A stretch of DNA of 43,115 nucleotides from PALSA-607 sp036510735 (GCA_036510735.1 DATCDK010000288.1:1-43115), one strand, 5' to 3'. Counted from the stretch's first letter, positions 31,013-39,642 are shown. A program made the numbers and translations. The notes: a model not told the origin generated them from the sequence alone.

Positions 31013-32650
31013 ATGAAGGAGCCTTCACTCACGACCGAGGCCGGCGGGGTCACCGTGACGATCGACGGCACCGACCTGGTCATGGCAGCCCGTAACGCGA
31101 CGACCACGTTGGTTGACGCCGGCGTACCGAAGAGCCTGGTGAACAAGGACCCGAACCTCTGGGGCACTGACGCCGCAGCGCTTGCCGCGACCCGGCTTGG
31201 CTGGCTCGACCTGCCGAGTAGTTCGCGGCAGTACATTCCTGAACTGCGTGACCTGCACGCCGCACTAATCGCCGCCGGAATCGACCACGTGGTCCTTGCT
31301 GGCATGGGCGGCTCGTCGCTGGCACCAGAGGTCATCGCGGCCACCGCCGGCGTCCGGCTCACTGTTCTCGACACCACCGACGCCGGGCAGGTCGCCGCGG
31401 CTCTAGCCGATCGTCTCGAGAACACCGTGCTCGTCGTCTCGAGCAAGAGCGGCGGCACCCTCGAGACCGACAGTCACCGGCGCGTGTATGAACAAGCGTT
31501 TCGCGACGCCGGCATCGATCCCGTGCAGCGCATCGTGATCGTCACCGACCCGGGCTCACCGCTGGAACAGGCATCGCGGGCAGCCGGCTACAGAGTGTTC
31601 CTTGCCGACCCGAATGTCGGCGGCCGCTACAGCGCGTTGTCGGCCTTCGGTCTGGTTCCAACCGCGCTCGCGGGCGTTGACGTCGCCGGTCTGCTTGATG
31701 ACGCCGCTGGATTGTTACCTGCCCTCGGGAGCGATGATGACAACCCCGGCCTCACGCTTGGTGCCGTCCTCGGTGAGGCCGGCCGCGCGGGTCGCGACAA
31801 GGTTGTCATCGCCGACTTCGGGTCACGTCATCCAGGCTTCGGCGACTGGGCAGAACAGCTGATCGCCGAGTCGACCGGCAAGCAGGGCACCGGCCTGCTC
31901 CCCGTTGTCGTCGAGTCAGTCGAGGCTCCTGGCTTCGGCGAGGGCCCTGACCGTCATCTGGTGACACTTGGCCAGCATCTGCACATCGAGGGCACGACGG
32001 TCTCGGGTTCGCTCGGTGCGCAGTTCATGGTGTGGGAGTACGCCACGGCGGTGGCCGGACGCGTGCTCGGCATCGATCCATTCGACCAGCCGAACGTGCA
32101 GGAGTCGAAGGACAACACCGGCAAGATCCTCGATGAAGCCGGCGACGGACCGCTGCCCGAGGGCCGGGCGATATTCACCGACGGCGCCGTCGAAGTACAC
32201 ACCGACGATCCGATCCTGCTCGGCGGTGCCCAAGACCTCACCGGTGCGTTGTCAGCGTTGCTGCGCGCCGTGCCCGACCGTGGCTACGTCGCAGTCATGG
32301 CCTATCTCGATCGGCACGCCGACTCAGCTACCGCGCTGCTGCGCCGGTCTCTTGCGCGGCACACAGAGCGGCCGGTGACATTCGGCTGGGCGCCTCGCTT
32401 CCTGCACTCCACCGGTCAGTACCACAAGGGTGGTCCGCAAACCGGCGCGTTTCTGCAGATCACTGGCGTCGTCGAGCACGACCTTGCGATTCCCGGGCGA
32501 CCGTTCGGGTTCGCGAGATTGCAGATGGCGCAGGCGTTAGGTGACTTGCGCGCACTACAGCAACGCGGGCGGCCGGCGATTCGCCTGCATCTGCTCGATC
32601 GCACGGTTGGCCTTCAAGAACTGCTCAACGCCGCGGGTTTGGCTCGATGA
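31013..32650 (+). CDS. pgi: glucose-6-phosphate isomerase
   Basis: Interconverts glucose-6-phosphate and fructose-6-phosphate, linking the non-oxidative and oxidative branches. About 545 residues. The sugar-phosphate site SSKSGGTLET (about 143-152), the catalytic glutamate region FMVWEYATAVAG, and the C-terminal GQYHKGGPQTGAFLQI are present. I start at ATG 31013, nine bases after AGGAAG; an in-frame TTG at 31004 overlapping the tal stop is also possible. The sequence is of the type found as the second half of bifunctional transaldolase/isomerase proteins, here as a separate protein. Its stop overlaps zwf (ATGA). Confidence 0.93.
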   Translation: MKEPSLTTEAGGVTVTIDGTDLVMAARNATTTLVDAGVPKSLVNKDPNLWGTDAAALAATRLGWLDLPSSSRQYIPELRDLHAALIAAGIDHVVLAGMGGSSLAPEVIAATAGVRLTVLDTTDAGQVAAALADRLENTVLVVSSKSGGTLETDSHRRVYEQAFRDAGIDPVQRIVIVTDPGSPLEQASRAAGYRVFLADPNVGGRYSALSAFGLVPTALAGVDVAGLLDDAAGLLPALGSDDDNPGLTLGAVLGEAGRAGRDKVVIADFGSRHPGFGDWAEQLIAESTGKQGTGLLPVVVESVEAPGFGEGPDRHLVTLGQHLHIEGTTVSGSLGAQFMVWEYATAVAGRVLGIDPFDQPNVQESKDNTGKILDEAGDGPLPEGRAIFTDGAVEVHTDDPILLGGAQDLTGALSALLRAVPDRGYVAVMAYLDRHADSATALLRRSLARHTERPVTFGWAPRFLHSTGQYHKGGPQTGAFLQITGVVEHDLAIPGRPFGFARLQMAQALGDLRALQQRGRPAIRLHLLDRTVGLQELLNAAGLAR

Positions 32651-34185
32651 GCCCGGTCGGTCGCGAGGCGGTGAACCCGCTACGCGACCCGCGCGACAGG
32701 CGGCTGCCGAGGGTGGCCGGGCCATGCGGAATCGTGCTGTTCGGCGTCACCGGCGACCTGGCCCGCAAGAAACTGATGCCCGCCATCTACGACCTCGCGA
32801 ACCGCGGTCTACTGCCGCCCGGGTTCGCACTTGTCGGATTCGCACGCCGCAACTGGGCCGACGAAGACTTCGCGCAGGTCGTGCACGACGCCGTGAAGCA
32901 ATACGCGCGCACACCGTTCCGCGAGGAAGTGTGGACACAACTCTCTGAGGGCTTTCGTTTCGTGCCAGGAGATTTCGACGACAACGACGCCTTCGACGCC
33001 CTCGCGCAGACGATCAATGACCTCGACCGAGTGCGGGGCACCGGCGGCAACCACGCGTTCTACCTGTCGATACCGCCGGCGCTGTTCCCCGTCGTGGTCT
33101 CGCAGCTGAAGCGATCGGGACTCTCGGCCAAGAACGGCGATCAGTGGCGGCGAGTCGTGGTCGAGAAGCCGTTCGGTCACGATCTGCAGAGCGCGCGGGC
33201 ACTGAGTGACACGCTGAGCGACGTCTTTCCTGCCGACTCGGTCTTTCGGATCGACCACTATCTCGGCAAGGAAACAGTGCAGAACATCTTGGCGCTGCGC
33301 TTTGCCAACACCATGTTCGAGCCCATCTGGAATCGCTCATACGTCGACCACGTGCAGATCACGATGGCCGAAGACATCGGCATCGGCGGGCGCGCGGGTT
33401 ACTACGACGGAATTGGCGCCGCGCGCGACGTGATCCAGAACCACCTGTTGCAGTTGCTCGCTCTGATCGCCATGGAGGAGCCCGTCAGCTTCGAAGCGCA
33501 GTCGCTGCGGTTGGAGAAGACGAAGGTACTGTCGGCCGTTCGCATCCCCGACGATCTCGCCGCATACACCGCACGCGGTCAATACGCCGGCGGCTGGCAG
33601 GGCGGCCAGAAGGTGCTCGGCTATCTCGACGAGGACGGCATCCCCAAGTCGTCGAAGACCGAGACGTTCGCCGCCATCAAGCTCGAGGTCGACACTCGCA
33701 GGTGGGCGGGTGTCCCGTTCTACTTGCGCGCCGGCAAGCGGCTCGGACGCCGCGTGACGGAGGTCGCGCTGGAGTTTCAACGCGCCCCACACCTGCCGTT
33801 CGCGGCGACCGCAACCGAAGAGCTCGGGCAAAACGCACTCGTCATCCGTATCCAGCCCGACGAAGGCGTCACCATGCGATTCGGCTCGAAGGTGCCGGGC
33901 ACCGCGATGGAAGTACGCGACGTCAACATGGACTTCGCGTACGGCGAGTCGTTCACCGAATCCAGCCCCGAGGCCTACGAGCGGTTGATTCTCGACGTCC
34001 TGCTCGGCGATCCCCCGCTCTTCCCGCGGCACGAAGAAGTCGAGCTGTCGTGGGAGATTCTCGATCCTATCGAGGATTTCTGGGAGAAACTCGGCCAACC
34101 CGAGCAGTACCGAGCGGGCGGTTGGGGTCCCGATTCGTCGAACACGATGCTCGCGCGCGACGGACGCGTTTGGAGGCGGCCATGA
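32647..34185 (+). CDS. zwf: glucose-6-phosphate 1-dehydrogenase
   Basis: First oxidative step of the pentose phosphate pathway, making NADPH and 6-phosphogluconolactone. The 512-residue protein has the coenzyme motif FGVTGDLARKKLMPA (32-46), EKPFGHDL and the active-site RIDHYLGKE (201-209). The start overlaps the pgi stop by four bases. The very end (RVWRRP and stop) is duplicated just downstream, so that its stop overlaps the ATG of a 14-codon frame leading into opcA. OpcA, encoded next, is known in cyanobacteria and actinobacteria as an activator or assembly factor for this enzyme. Confidence 0.96.
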   Translation: MSPVGREAVNPLRDPRDRRLPRVAGPCGIVLFGVTGDLARKKLMPAIYDLANRGLLPPGFALVGFARRNWADEDFAQVVHDAVKQYARTPFREEVWTQLSEGFRFVPGDFDDNDAFDALAQTINDLDRVRGTGGNHAFYLSIPPALFPVVVSQLKRSGLSAKNGDQWRRVVVEKPFGHDLQSARALSDTLSDVFPADSVFRIDHYLGKETVQNILALRFANTMFEPIWNRSYVDHVQITMAEDIGIGGRAGYYDGIGAARDVIQNHLLQLLALIAMEEPVSFEAQSLRLEKTKVLSAVRIPDDLAAYTARGQYAGGWQGGQKVLGYLDEDGIPKSSKTETFAAIKLEVDTRRWAGVPFYLRAGKRLGRRVTEVALEFQRAPHLPFAATATEELGQNALVIRIQPDEGVTMRFGSKVPGTAMEVRDVNMDFAYGESFTESSPEAYERLILDVLLGDPPLFPRHEEVELSWEILDPIEDFWEKLGQPEQYRAGGWGPDSSNTMLARDGRVWRRP

Positions 34186-34226
34186 GGCCGCCGGCCAGTG
34201 TCCCGAGGGTTTGGAGGCGGCCATGA
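34168..34226 (+). repeat. 18-bp direct repeat carrying ribosome site and start codon, between zwf and opcA
   Basis: GTTTGGAGGCGGCCATGA occurs exactly at 34168-34185 and 34209-34226. Each copy holds GGAGG, a five-base spacer and an ATG overlapping a TGA stop. The first copy is the end of zwf, the second is the start of opcA. Confidence 0.9.
34182..34226 (+). CDS. 14-codon coupled minicistron between zwf and opcA
   Basis: ATG 34182 overlaps the zwf stop; the frame reads MRPPASVPRVWRRP and stops at 34224-34226, overlapping the opcA ATG at 34223. It has a perfect GGAGG site five bases upstream. Its last six codons repeat the end of Zwf. It was probably created by the 18-bp duplication and may serve only to pass ribosomes from zwf to opcA; a functional peptide is not claimed. 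Confidence 0.4.
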   Translation: MRPPASVPRVWRRP

Positions 34227-35455
34227 ACCGCGATCTCCACGACACCAACTCGTCGGCGATTCTGACTGCACTGAGCGAGACGCGGCGGGGGTCTGGCAGC
34301 GTCGCGCTGGGCATGGTGTTGACCCTGGTCATCGACGCGACCGAGAGCGAACACTACGACGCACTCAAGGCGGCGAACGCGGCCGCGCGCGAACACCCGT
34401 GCCGGATCGTCTGCGTTATTCGCCGCCCGGGCAAATCGGCACCGCGACTCGATGCAGAAATTCGGGTCGGCGGCGACAACATGCTCGGCGAGGTCCTCAT
34501 CCTGCGGCTGTACGGGCTGTTGCGCGAGCAGGCCGACTCGATCGTGCTTCCCATGCTGCTGCCGGACGCTCCGGTGCTGGTGTGGTGGCCAGGCGACGGC
34601 CCCGCAGTACCTTCACTCGACCCGCTCGGCTTGCTCGCCCAACGGCGAGTCACCGACGCCGCGTCATCGACGAAGCCGACCGAATCCCTTCGAGCGCGCG
34701 CGCTCGATCACTCGCCCGGCGACACTGATTTCGCGTGGACGCGGATCACTCCATGGCGCACGCTGCTCGCTGCGGCCCTTGACCAGCCTTTCGACGAGAT
34801 CACCGGCGGCGAGGTCGACGCCGCCCGCAATAACGCAAGTGCCGAACTGTTGGCGGCTTGGCTCGAGGACCGCCTCGATATCGAAGTAACCCGCAGGACC
34901 ACAAGAGGTCCAGGTATCACCGGTGTTCGGCTGCTGACCAAGCGCGGTGAAATCAACATCACGCGTCCGGACGGCCGGCTCGCGAGCTTGGTGCGCACTG
35001 GCCAGCCCGACCGTGCGGTGCCGTTGCCGAGGCGCGCAACCGACGAACTGCTTGCCGAAGAGCTGCGTCGCCTCGATCCCGACGACGTCTACAACGAGAC
35101 GATCAAACGCCTGTTCGGCACTAGCCCTGAACCCGGACGCCGCCCAGACACGCAAGCTCAACAACTGACGCGGCGCCCGGCACCTGCCCGCAAGTCCGCC
35201 GCGCAGCGAGCGTCGGACGTGGCCGATACGCCGTCACGGGGCAAGAAAGTGCCTGCCCTCAAGCAGGCCGCCAAGCAGGCCGCCAAGCAGGCTCCCGCAG
35301 CCAAGGCCACCACCAAGAAGGCAGCTCCGAAGAGGCCGTTGCCGCGCGCGAAAACAGCAGCCGAGAAGGCTGCGCTTGCCAAGAAAGCGCCGGCACGTAG
35401 GGCGCCAGCAAAGAAAGTGGCGCCGGCCAAGAAGGTGGCGCGAAGCAGAGCGTGA
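34223..35455 (+). CDS. opcA: OpcA, glucose-6-phosphate dehydrogenase assembly protein, with histone-like tail
   Basis: OpcA binds and activates Zwf. Residues 1-300 are ordinary OpcA: the N-terminal NSSAILTALSETRRGSGSVALGMVLTLV, the GGDNMLGEVLILRLYGLL and PDAPVLVWWPGD blocks, and the C-terminal ELRRLDPDDVYNETIKRLF. After that comes an extra stretch of about 110 residues, unlike the family's usual length near 300. The last 70 residues (341-410) contain 17 Lys and 6 Arg, one acidic residue, and otherwise almost only Ala and Pro, in AAKQ, KKAP and PAKK repeats like histone H1 or the HupB tail. I start at ATG 34223 (GGAGG five bases upstream). pgl follows after seven bases. Confidence 0.94.
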   Translation: MNRDLHDTNSSAILTALSETRRGSGSVALGMVLTLVIDATESEHYDALKAANAAAREHPCRIVCVIRRPGKSAPRLDAEIRVGGDNMLGEVLILRLYGLLREQADSIVLPMLLPDAPVLVWWPGDGPAVPSLDPLGLLAQRRVTDAASSTKPTESLRARALDHSPGDTDFAWTRITPWRTLLAAALDQPFDEITGGEVDAARNNASAELLAAWLEDRLDIEVTRRTTRGPGITGVRLLTKRGEINITRPDGRLASLVRTGQPDRAVPLPRRATDELLAEELRRLDPDDVYNETIKRLFGTSPEPGRRPDTQAQQLTRRPAPARKSAAQRASDVADTPSRGKKVPALKQAAKQAAKQAPAAKATTKKAAPKRPLPRAKTAAEKAALAKKAPARRAPAKKVAPAKKVARSRA

Positions 35456-35462
35456 GTCGCAG

Positions 35463-36242
35463 GTGAGCACGGCCGAGGTCGTCGTCCATCGCGATGCCAC
35501 GCTGCTGGCACGCGCGGTTGCGGCTCGGCTGGTGACTCGGATCGTTGACGCGCAGTCGGCGCGGGGTCACGCCCACATGGTGCTGACTGGCGGTGGCGTC
35601 GGCACCGCTATGTTGGCCGAACTGGCTGCATCTCCTGCGCGGGACGCGATCGATTGGGCGCATGTGCACGTGTGGTGGGGCGACGAGCGGTTCGTGCCGG
35701 CGGGTCACCCTGACCGCAATGACGTCGGGGCGCGCACTGCGTTGCTCGACGTCGTCCGAGTCCCCGCCGCGCACGTGCACGCCATGCCGAGCAGTGACGG
35801 TCCTGACGGCGACGACCCCGAGGCTGCGGCCGCGCGTTACGCCGCCGAACTTGCGGCGGCAACTCATCCCGAGGACCACGGCGCGGTGCCGGCCTTCGAC
35901 GTTTTGATGCTCGGCGTTGGTGAAGACGGACATGTGGCGTCGTTGTTCCCCGGAATGCCGGCGCTGTTCGATGACCGGGCCGTGGTCGGCGTCCGCGGTG
36001 CCCCGAAACCGCCGCCCACCCGCCTGTCACTCACGTTCTCCTCGATCGCGTCCGCACACGAGGTCTGGCTGATCACCGCGGGTGCCGGGAAGGCCGCCGC
36101 GGTCAACCTGGCGGTGAGCGGCGCGGGTCCGGTGGAGATTCCTGCCGCAGGCGCGCACGGACGCCAGCGCACACTGTGGCTGCTCGACGAAGCGGCCGCG
36201 AACCGCTTGCCGCGCAGCATGTCGCGGATCGCGTCGCCCTGA
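35463..36242 (+). CDS. pgl: 6-phosphogluconolactonase
   Basis: Hydrolyses 6-phosphogluconolactone to 6-phosphogluconate, the second oxidative step. The 259-residue protein has the family blocks MVLTGGGVGTAML, WWGDERFVPAGHPDRNDVGAR (about 72-92) and MLGVGEDGHVASLFPG (about 147-162). GTG 35463 is chosen because it fits the family's N-terminus; its ribosome site is weak, so translation probably relies on coupling to opcA, which ends seven bases before. It is the last gene of the operon and a 9-bp hairpin follows its stop at once. gnd (6-phosphogluconate dehydrogenase) is not in the window. Confidence 0.93.
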   Translation: MSTAEVVVHRDATLLARAVAARLVTRIVDAQSARGHAHMVLTGGGVGTAMLAELAASPARDAIDWAHVHVWWGDERFVPAGHPDRNDVGARTALLDVVRVPAAHVHAMPSSDGPDGDDPEAAAARYAAELAAATHPEDHGAVPAFDVLMLGVGEDGHVASLFPGMPALFDDRAVVGVRGAPKPPPTRLSLTFSSIASAHEVWLITAGAGKAAAVNLAVSGAGPVEIPAAGAHGRQRTLWLLDEAAANRLPRSMSRIASP

Positions 36243-36264
36243 GCCGGTAGCTCGCGCTGCCGGC
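36243..36264 (+). terminator. hairpin terminator of the pentose phosphate operon
   Basis: Directly after the pgl stop, GCCGGTAGC (36243-36251) pairs with GCTGCCGGC (36256-36264) around a TCGC loop: nine pairs, one of them G-T. No T tract follows, as is common for terminators of GC-rich actinobacteria. Confidence 0.6.
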
Positions 36265-36298
36265 ACCGCGCCTCGACGCCCGCCACCCGACGTCCGGC

Positions 36299-37774
36299 CT
36301 ATGCCTGCTGTCGCACGATCACGCGCAGCCGGTACGAGAACGCGGCAGTGGCAACGGCGAGGCCGCACTCGACGGCTACCGCGGCCAGCGTCGCATGCCG
36401 CCAGCTCCTGGTGCCGGGGTGGGATCCGATGATCGCGAACACGACGGTGCCGAGCATGGATGCGCCGGTCGCGAGCCCGATCTGCAACGCCGTTGAAAGG
36501 ACTCCCCCGGCCAATCCCGCGCGTTCGACCGGCAAGCCCGCCAGCACAAGACCGACAAGAGGAACCATCACGGCGCCCCAGCCCAATCCGACCACGATCA
36601 ACGGCGCCGCAGCGGCCACTGCGCTCAACGCCGATCCGCTCGTCGCCGCGACTACACCGAACACCGCGAGCCCGGCAGCGAACACGAGCGCTCCAACAAT
36701 CAGCACCGTGACACCGAAATGGACCGTCAAGCGACGAGCCGAAAGTGCGATCGCGAAGAAGGCCAGCGCGCACGGGCCCATCGTGAGGCCTGCCTTCAAC
36801 GGCGAATAGCCATGACCGACTTGCAGAATGATCGACAGGCTGAACAGGAAGCCACCGACGCAGGTGCCGAACAGGGCGATGGTTGCCAACGCAAGCCGGG
36901 CAAGCGGCAATCCGAGAAGGGACGGCGGGAGCAGCGGGATCCGACCTAGGCGTTCCTCGCGGTACTGGCTCGCCACAAACGCGATCCCGGCTGGGACGGC
37001 GGCGGCGAGGCAGATCCAGGTCCAGAGCGGCCAGCCACTTGCCCGGCCGACAGTCAGAGGCAGCAGCACGAGCCCGATGACGGTCGCCAGACCGATCGCG
37101 CCTCGCGCATCAACGCGAGCCGCTGCTGACGCGCTAGTCTGCGGCACAGTCCGGCGGCCAATCAGCAGCGCGACGATCCCGACCGGCAGGTTGACGAGGA
37201 AGATCGGCCGCCATGACGAACCGAACAGGTTCGCCGACAGCAGCGTGCCACCGACGATCTGGCCGACCGCACCCGCGGCACCGACCGTGGCTCCGAAGAA
37301 CCCGATCGCACGCTGGCGGTCGTGTCCAGCGAAGCTGGCCTGGATGGTCGCCAGCACTTGCGGGAACATCATCGCCGCGGCGAGACCCTGGAACACCCGG
37401 AACACGATCAGGGCGGGGGCGTTCGGGGCGAAGCCGCACGCGACCGAGCACAACGTGAACGCGGCCATGCCCAACAGGAAGAGCGTGCGCCGCCCAAACC
37501 GGTCTCCGAGCCGACCGCCGGCAATCAGCGCGCACGCGTAGGCGACGCCGTAGGCCGACACGGTGAGTTCTAATTCGGCTGGGCCGGCATGCAGGGTGCG
37601 CCCCATGGTGGCCAACGCCACGTTGACGATGAAGGCGTCGAGAACGGGCAGGAAGGCGCCAGCGAGCAGGACAGGGAGCGCACGCCAGGGTGGTGTCGAG
37701 GTGAGGTGGCCGCCGCTGTTCGGGGGGATCGGCCCGCTGGTGGGCCTCGGCAGTGCAGTCGTCGCATTGGTCAT
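36299..37774 (-). CDS. MFS drug exporter, DHA2 (14-span) type
   Basis: Proton-driven exporter of the EmrB/QacA kind. The 491-residue protein has about 14 hydrophobic spans. Motif A is GGRLGDRFGRRTLF (about 86-99), an aspartate lies in the first span (PVLDAFIVNVAL, motif D1), and motif C is GATVGAAGAVGQIVGGTL. ATG 37772-37774 has no strong ribosome site. It diverges from an XRE/MmyB-type regulator across about 126 bp, a frequent exporter/regulator pairing. Substrate unknown. Confidence 0.92.
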   Translation of the reverse strand: MTNATTALPRPTSGPIPPNSGGHLTSTPPWRALPVLLAGAFLPVLDAFIVNVALATMGRTLHAGPAELELTVSAYGVAYACALIAGGRLGDRFGRRTLFLLGMAAFTLCSVACGFAPNAPALIVFRVFQGLAAAMMFPQVLATIQASFAGHDRQRAIGFFGATVGAAGAVGQIVGGTLLSANLFGSSWRPIFLVNLPVGIVALLIGRRTVPQTSASAAARVDARGAIGLATVIGLVLLPLTVGRASGWPLWTWICLAAAVPAGIAFVASQYREERLGRIPLLPPSLLGLPLARLALATIALFGTCVGGFLFSLSIILQVGHGYSPLKAGLTMGPCALAFFAIALSARRLTVHFGVTVLIVGALVFAAGLAVFGVVAATSGSALSAVAAAAPLIVVGLGWGAVMVPLVGLVLAGLPVERAGLAGGVLSTALQIGLATGASMLGTVVFAIIGSHPGTRSWRHATLAAVAVECGLAVATAAFSYRLRVIVRQQA

Positions 37775-37900
37775 GGGTCAACAGTGCTGCCGAGCGTAAC
37801 CTGGTACCGAGAGCCCAGTGATGCTGTTACTGACAGAACCTGGCAAGGCCGTCAGGCATCAGCAACGATGAAGCCAGTACTCCTAGAAGGGCACTGCCTT

Positions 37901-38872
37901 ATGACTGTCGTCCTGCGGGCGCAAGCGGGTCTCGACATCGTCGACGACGAGTTCGCGCTGCTGGCCAACCATCGGCAGGTGTCGCGGGAAAACACCGCCG
38001 AACGCCGCCGGCTGCTCGGCGAGTTCATCAGGTCGCGCCGCGAGCGCACCACCCCTGACATGGTCGGCATGCCACCCGGCCTGCGCCGGCGCACTCCGGG
38101 CCTACGTCGCGAGGAGGTCGCGCTGCTATCGGGCATCGGGATCACCTGGTACACGTGGCTCGAACAGGGTCGCCCGATCAACGTCTCGGGCCAGGTGCTG
38201 CAGTCGGTGGCGCGAGTGCTGCATCTCGATGCCAGCGAACGCGCGCACATCTTTGCCCTCGCCGAACTCGCCGACCCGCAGCAGTCGACGGAGGCGGCTC
38301 AAGTCGGCGCTGGCGTTCAGCTGCTGCTCGACCAGTTGGATCCGCTACCCGCCGTAGTCCTAGGCCCGCGGTTGGAGATCCTGGCCGGCAATCGGGCCCA
38401 TCTCGGTTTGCTCGGCGACTATTACGCATTGCCGTTCGAATACCGCAACATCATGTGGATGTTCTTCACCGATCCGCACTGGCGCACGCTGGTCGTGCAT
38501 TGGGAGGAGAACGCGCGCCGCATGGCCGCGAAGCTGCGCACCGCCATGGCTGAGCACGTCGGCGACCCTAGCTGGGCGGCGTTGCTTGAACGCCTCGAGC
38601 GAAACTCGCCCGAGTTCAGGGAGATGTGGGAGCGACAGGAGGTCGCACCCATCGAGAACTGCATCAAGCGGTACCAACACGCGCAGGCCGGCACGCTCGA
38701 CGTCGAGGTCAGTCACTTCTGGCTCTCGGATCAACGTGCGGTGCGAATGACGGTCTACACGCCGCTGAACGACGCTACGCGAGAACGCCTTGACGTACTG
38801 ATGTCGATACGCCCACGTGAATTGCCGCTACCGCCGACGCAGACTGAATCGACGACGTTGCGCGCAGGCTAA
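37901..38872 (+). CDS. XRE-family regulator with MmyB-like ligand-binding domain
   Basis: A 323-residue regulator common in actinobacteria. The HTH region LGEFIRSRRERTTPDMVGM...PGLRREEVALLSGIGITWYTWLEQGR (about 39-90) is followed by a MmyB-like domain (about 120-310) with VLGPRLEILAGNRAHLGLLGDYYALPFEYRNIMWMFF and SHFWLSDQRAVRMTVYTPL. ATG 37901 has GAAGG ten bases upstream; ATG 37868 is the in-frame alternative. It probably controls the divergent MFS exporter; the intergenic stretch has only weak symmetry (CAGTGA...TTACTG at 37816-37832). Confidence 0.88.
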   Translation: MTVVLRAQAGLDIVDDEFALLANHRQVSRENTAERRRLLGEFIRSRRERTTPDMVGMPPGLRRRTPGLRREEVALLSGIGITWYTWLEQGRPINVSGQVLQSVARVLHLDASERAHIFALAELADPQQSTEAAQVGAGVQLLLDQLDPLPAVVLGPRLEILAGNRAHLGLLGDYYALPFEYRNIMWMFFTDPHWRTLVVHWEENARRMAAKLRTAMAEHVGDPSWAALLERLERNSPEFREMWERQEVAPIENCIKRYQHAQAGTLDVEVSHFWLSDQRAVRMTVYTPLNDATRERLDVLMSIRPRELPLPPTQTESTTLRAG

Positions 38873-38878
38873 GACGCG

Positions 38879-39229
38879 CTAGATGCGCGGGTAGACCTTC
38901 GACGTGCGCAGTCGCTCGAGCGCTTCGGCAAGGATCGCCTCGCCGTCGGCATCGTTGCGGCGCTCGCGGACATAGGCGAGGTGGGTCTTGTACGGCTCAG
39001 TGCGCGGAGCGGTCGGCGGCACGTCGCGGTCTGGTCCGGCCGGCAGGCCGCAGCGCGGGCAATCCCACGACTCAGGGATGACTGCGTCGGAGGCAAACGA
39101 GGGACGCGTCTCGTGCCCGTTGGCGCACCAGAACGAAATGCGGCGCCGTGGAGCGGACTCGCCCCGCTCGGCCTCGCCCATCGGTCCAGCGCCTACTCGG
39201 CTCCCGCGTATCGCGTTGCCACCAGCCAC
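38879..39229 (-). CDS. rbpA: RNA polymerase-binding protein RbpA
   Basis: Actinobacterial transcription factor that binds the principal sigma factor and RNA polymerase and stabilises open promoters. The 116-residue protein has the N-terminal AIRGSRVGAGP, a zinc-ribbon-like core with Cys35, His39, Cys57 and Cys60 (WCANGHE, WDCPRCG), and the C-terminal sigma-interaction region PYKTHLAYVRERRNDADGEAILAEALERLR. GTG 39227-39229 has AAGGAG six bases upstream, a very strong site. A TAGAAT box on the minus strand (plus 39313-39318) may be its -10, leaving a leader of about 75 bases. It lies downstream of secG in the same direction. Confidence 0.95.
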   Translation of the reverse strand: MAGGNAIRGSRVGAGPMGEAERGESAPRRRISFWCANGHETRPSFASDAVIPESWDCPRCGLPAGPDRDVPPTAPRTEPYKTHLAYVRERRNDADGEAILAEALERLRTSKVYPRI

Positions 39230-39312
39230 AACGATCTCCTTGATATTCGACGACTAGCAAATGTCTTCGGCAAACAGCTGGTTGCCAACAAGCAAAGCTT
39301 CTCCTGTGCACG

Positions 39313-39318
39313 ATTCTA
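39313..39318 (-). promoter_or_regulatory. candidate -10 box for rbpA
   Basis: TAGAAT on the minus strand fits the actinobacterial TAnnnT -10 consensus. No good -35 was found at 16-18 bases, so support is limited. Confidence 0.3.
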
Positions 39319-39329
39319 CGGCCCTCACG

Positions 39330-39349
39330 CGGTCACAAACCCCTGACCG
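39330..39349 (-). terminator. weak hairpin after secG
   Basis: CGGTCA (39330-39335) pairs with TGACCG (39344-39349) around an eight-base loop, 14 bases beyond the secG stop on the minus strand. The stem is short, so this is only a possible terminator. Confidence 0.3.
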
Positions 39350-39363
39350 GCAATGTTTGGCTG

Positions 39364-39594
39364 TTATCCCTTGAACAGCAGCAGGAGACCGACGATCGAG
39401 GCGAACCAGATGAATGCCGTGATCAGCGTGAAACGGTCAAGGTTGCGCTCGACGACCGACGATCCAGCGAAGCTCGAGGTGAATCCGCCGCCGAACATGT
39501 CGGATAGCCCGCCACCCTTGCCGCGGTGCAGCAGGATCAGGACGACGAGCAACAAGCTCGTGGCCGAGATGATGATCTCCAATGCGCCGATCAC
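39364..39594 (-). CDS. secG: SecG, preprotein translocase subunit
   Basis: Small accessory subunit of the SecYEG channel. The 76-residue protein has two membrane helices (about 4-22 and 55-73) and between them the conserved cytoplasmic loop HRGKGGGLSDMFGGGFTSSFAGSS. GTG 39592-39594 has AGGAG six bases upstream. It is 48 bp downstream of oppF on the same strand. Its position near pgl and opcA agrees with mycobacteria. Confidence 0.95.
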   Translation of the reverse strand: MIGALEIIISATSLLLVVLILLHRGKGGGLSDMFGGGFTSSFAGSSVVERNLDRFTLITAFIWFASIVGLLLLFKG

Positions 39595-39642
39595 GTGCGA
39601 CTCCTGCCTACCGTCGAGAACTCCTCGAAAGCTTACCCCGCG

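Noticed and set aside
29886..32650. tal and pgi as one gene broken by a frameshift
   Set aside because: Each has its own conserved ends and its own ribosome site, and Tal ends at its natural C-terminus.
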